From NCBI GenBank assembly GCA_026225015.1, contig JAMFRY010000101.1, forward strand, positions 1 through 5,766: a DNA stretch of 5,766 nt, written 5' to 3'. Shown here piece by piece: positions 5,760-5,766 of the stretch (positions within the stretch are counted from its first letter, which is position 1; the number at the start of each line of letters is the position of its first letter). The notes below the pieces were generated by a model. That model was given only the letters and a program-made list of their open reading frames with translations. It had not been told where the DNA came from and did no database searches. This DNA is from Alphaproteobacteria bacterium (GTDB lineage Bacteria > Pseudomonadota > Alphaproteobacteria > Acetobacterales > Acetobacteraceae). Both the position numbers and the translations under genes were made by a program.

Positions 5760-5766
5760 CGCCACA

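Overview
The window is GC-rich housekeeping chromosome, most likely from an alphaproteobacterium. The gene content and protein style (radA-cvpA-purF in a row; nth back to back with a DUF2244 gene; a Bacillus-type PurF propeptide ending in EEC) point to this class. Acetobacteraceae is my best guess at family, by inference only. Position 1 is an EcoRI site (GAATTC), so the left edge may be a cloning boundary.

All protein genes except nth are on the minus strand. From right to left along that strand they are: a DUF2244 membrane protein (4867-4325), adenine phosphoribosyltransferase apt (4276-3761), a divergent TctC/Bug-like exported protein (3689-2634), a palindromic intergenic element (2490-2601), radA (2473-1049), cvpA (1011-436), and the first 101 codons of purF (303-1, cut by the window edge). 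On the plus strand, nth (4956-5642, endonuclease III) diverges from the DUF2244 gene across an 88-bp gap that holds an 8-bp-arm palindrome.

The least ordinary part is the right end. After nth, the minus strand reads as a complete small RNA of about 127 nt (about 5748 to 5622). It has a TATATA -10 box, four consecutive hairpins (one closed by a cUUCGg tetraloop), the nine-base motif CTCCCAGAC repeated in two hairpins, a third CCTCCC in a single-stranded stretch, and a strong intrinsic terminator with six Ts. The exposed C-rich segments could pair with ribosome binding sites. The terminator lies inside the last codons of nth, so the two genes converge and overlap.

The genes fall into two themes. 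DNA maintenance is served by RadA (recombination intermediates) and Nth (oxidised pyrimidines). Purine metabolism is served by PurF (first committed step of de novo synthesis), Apt (adenine salvage, same co-substrate PRPP) and CvpA (often the cotranscribed neighbour of purF). The TctC-like gene has no transporter membrane genes beside it and fits neither theme.
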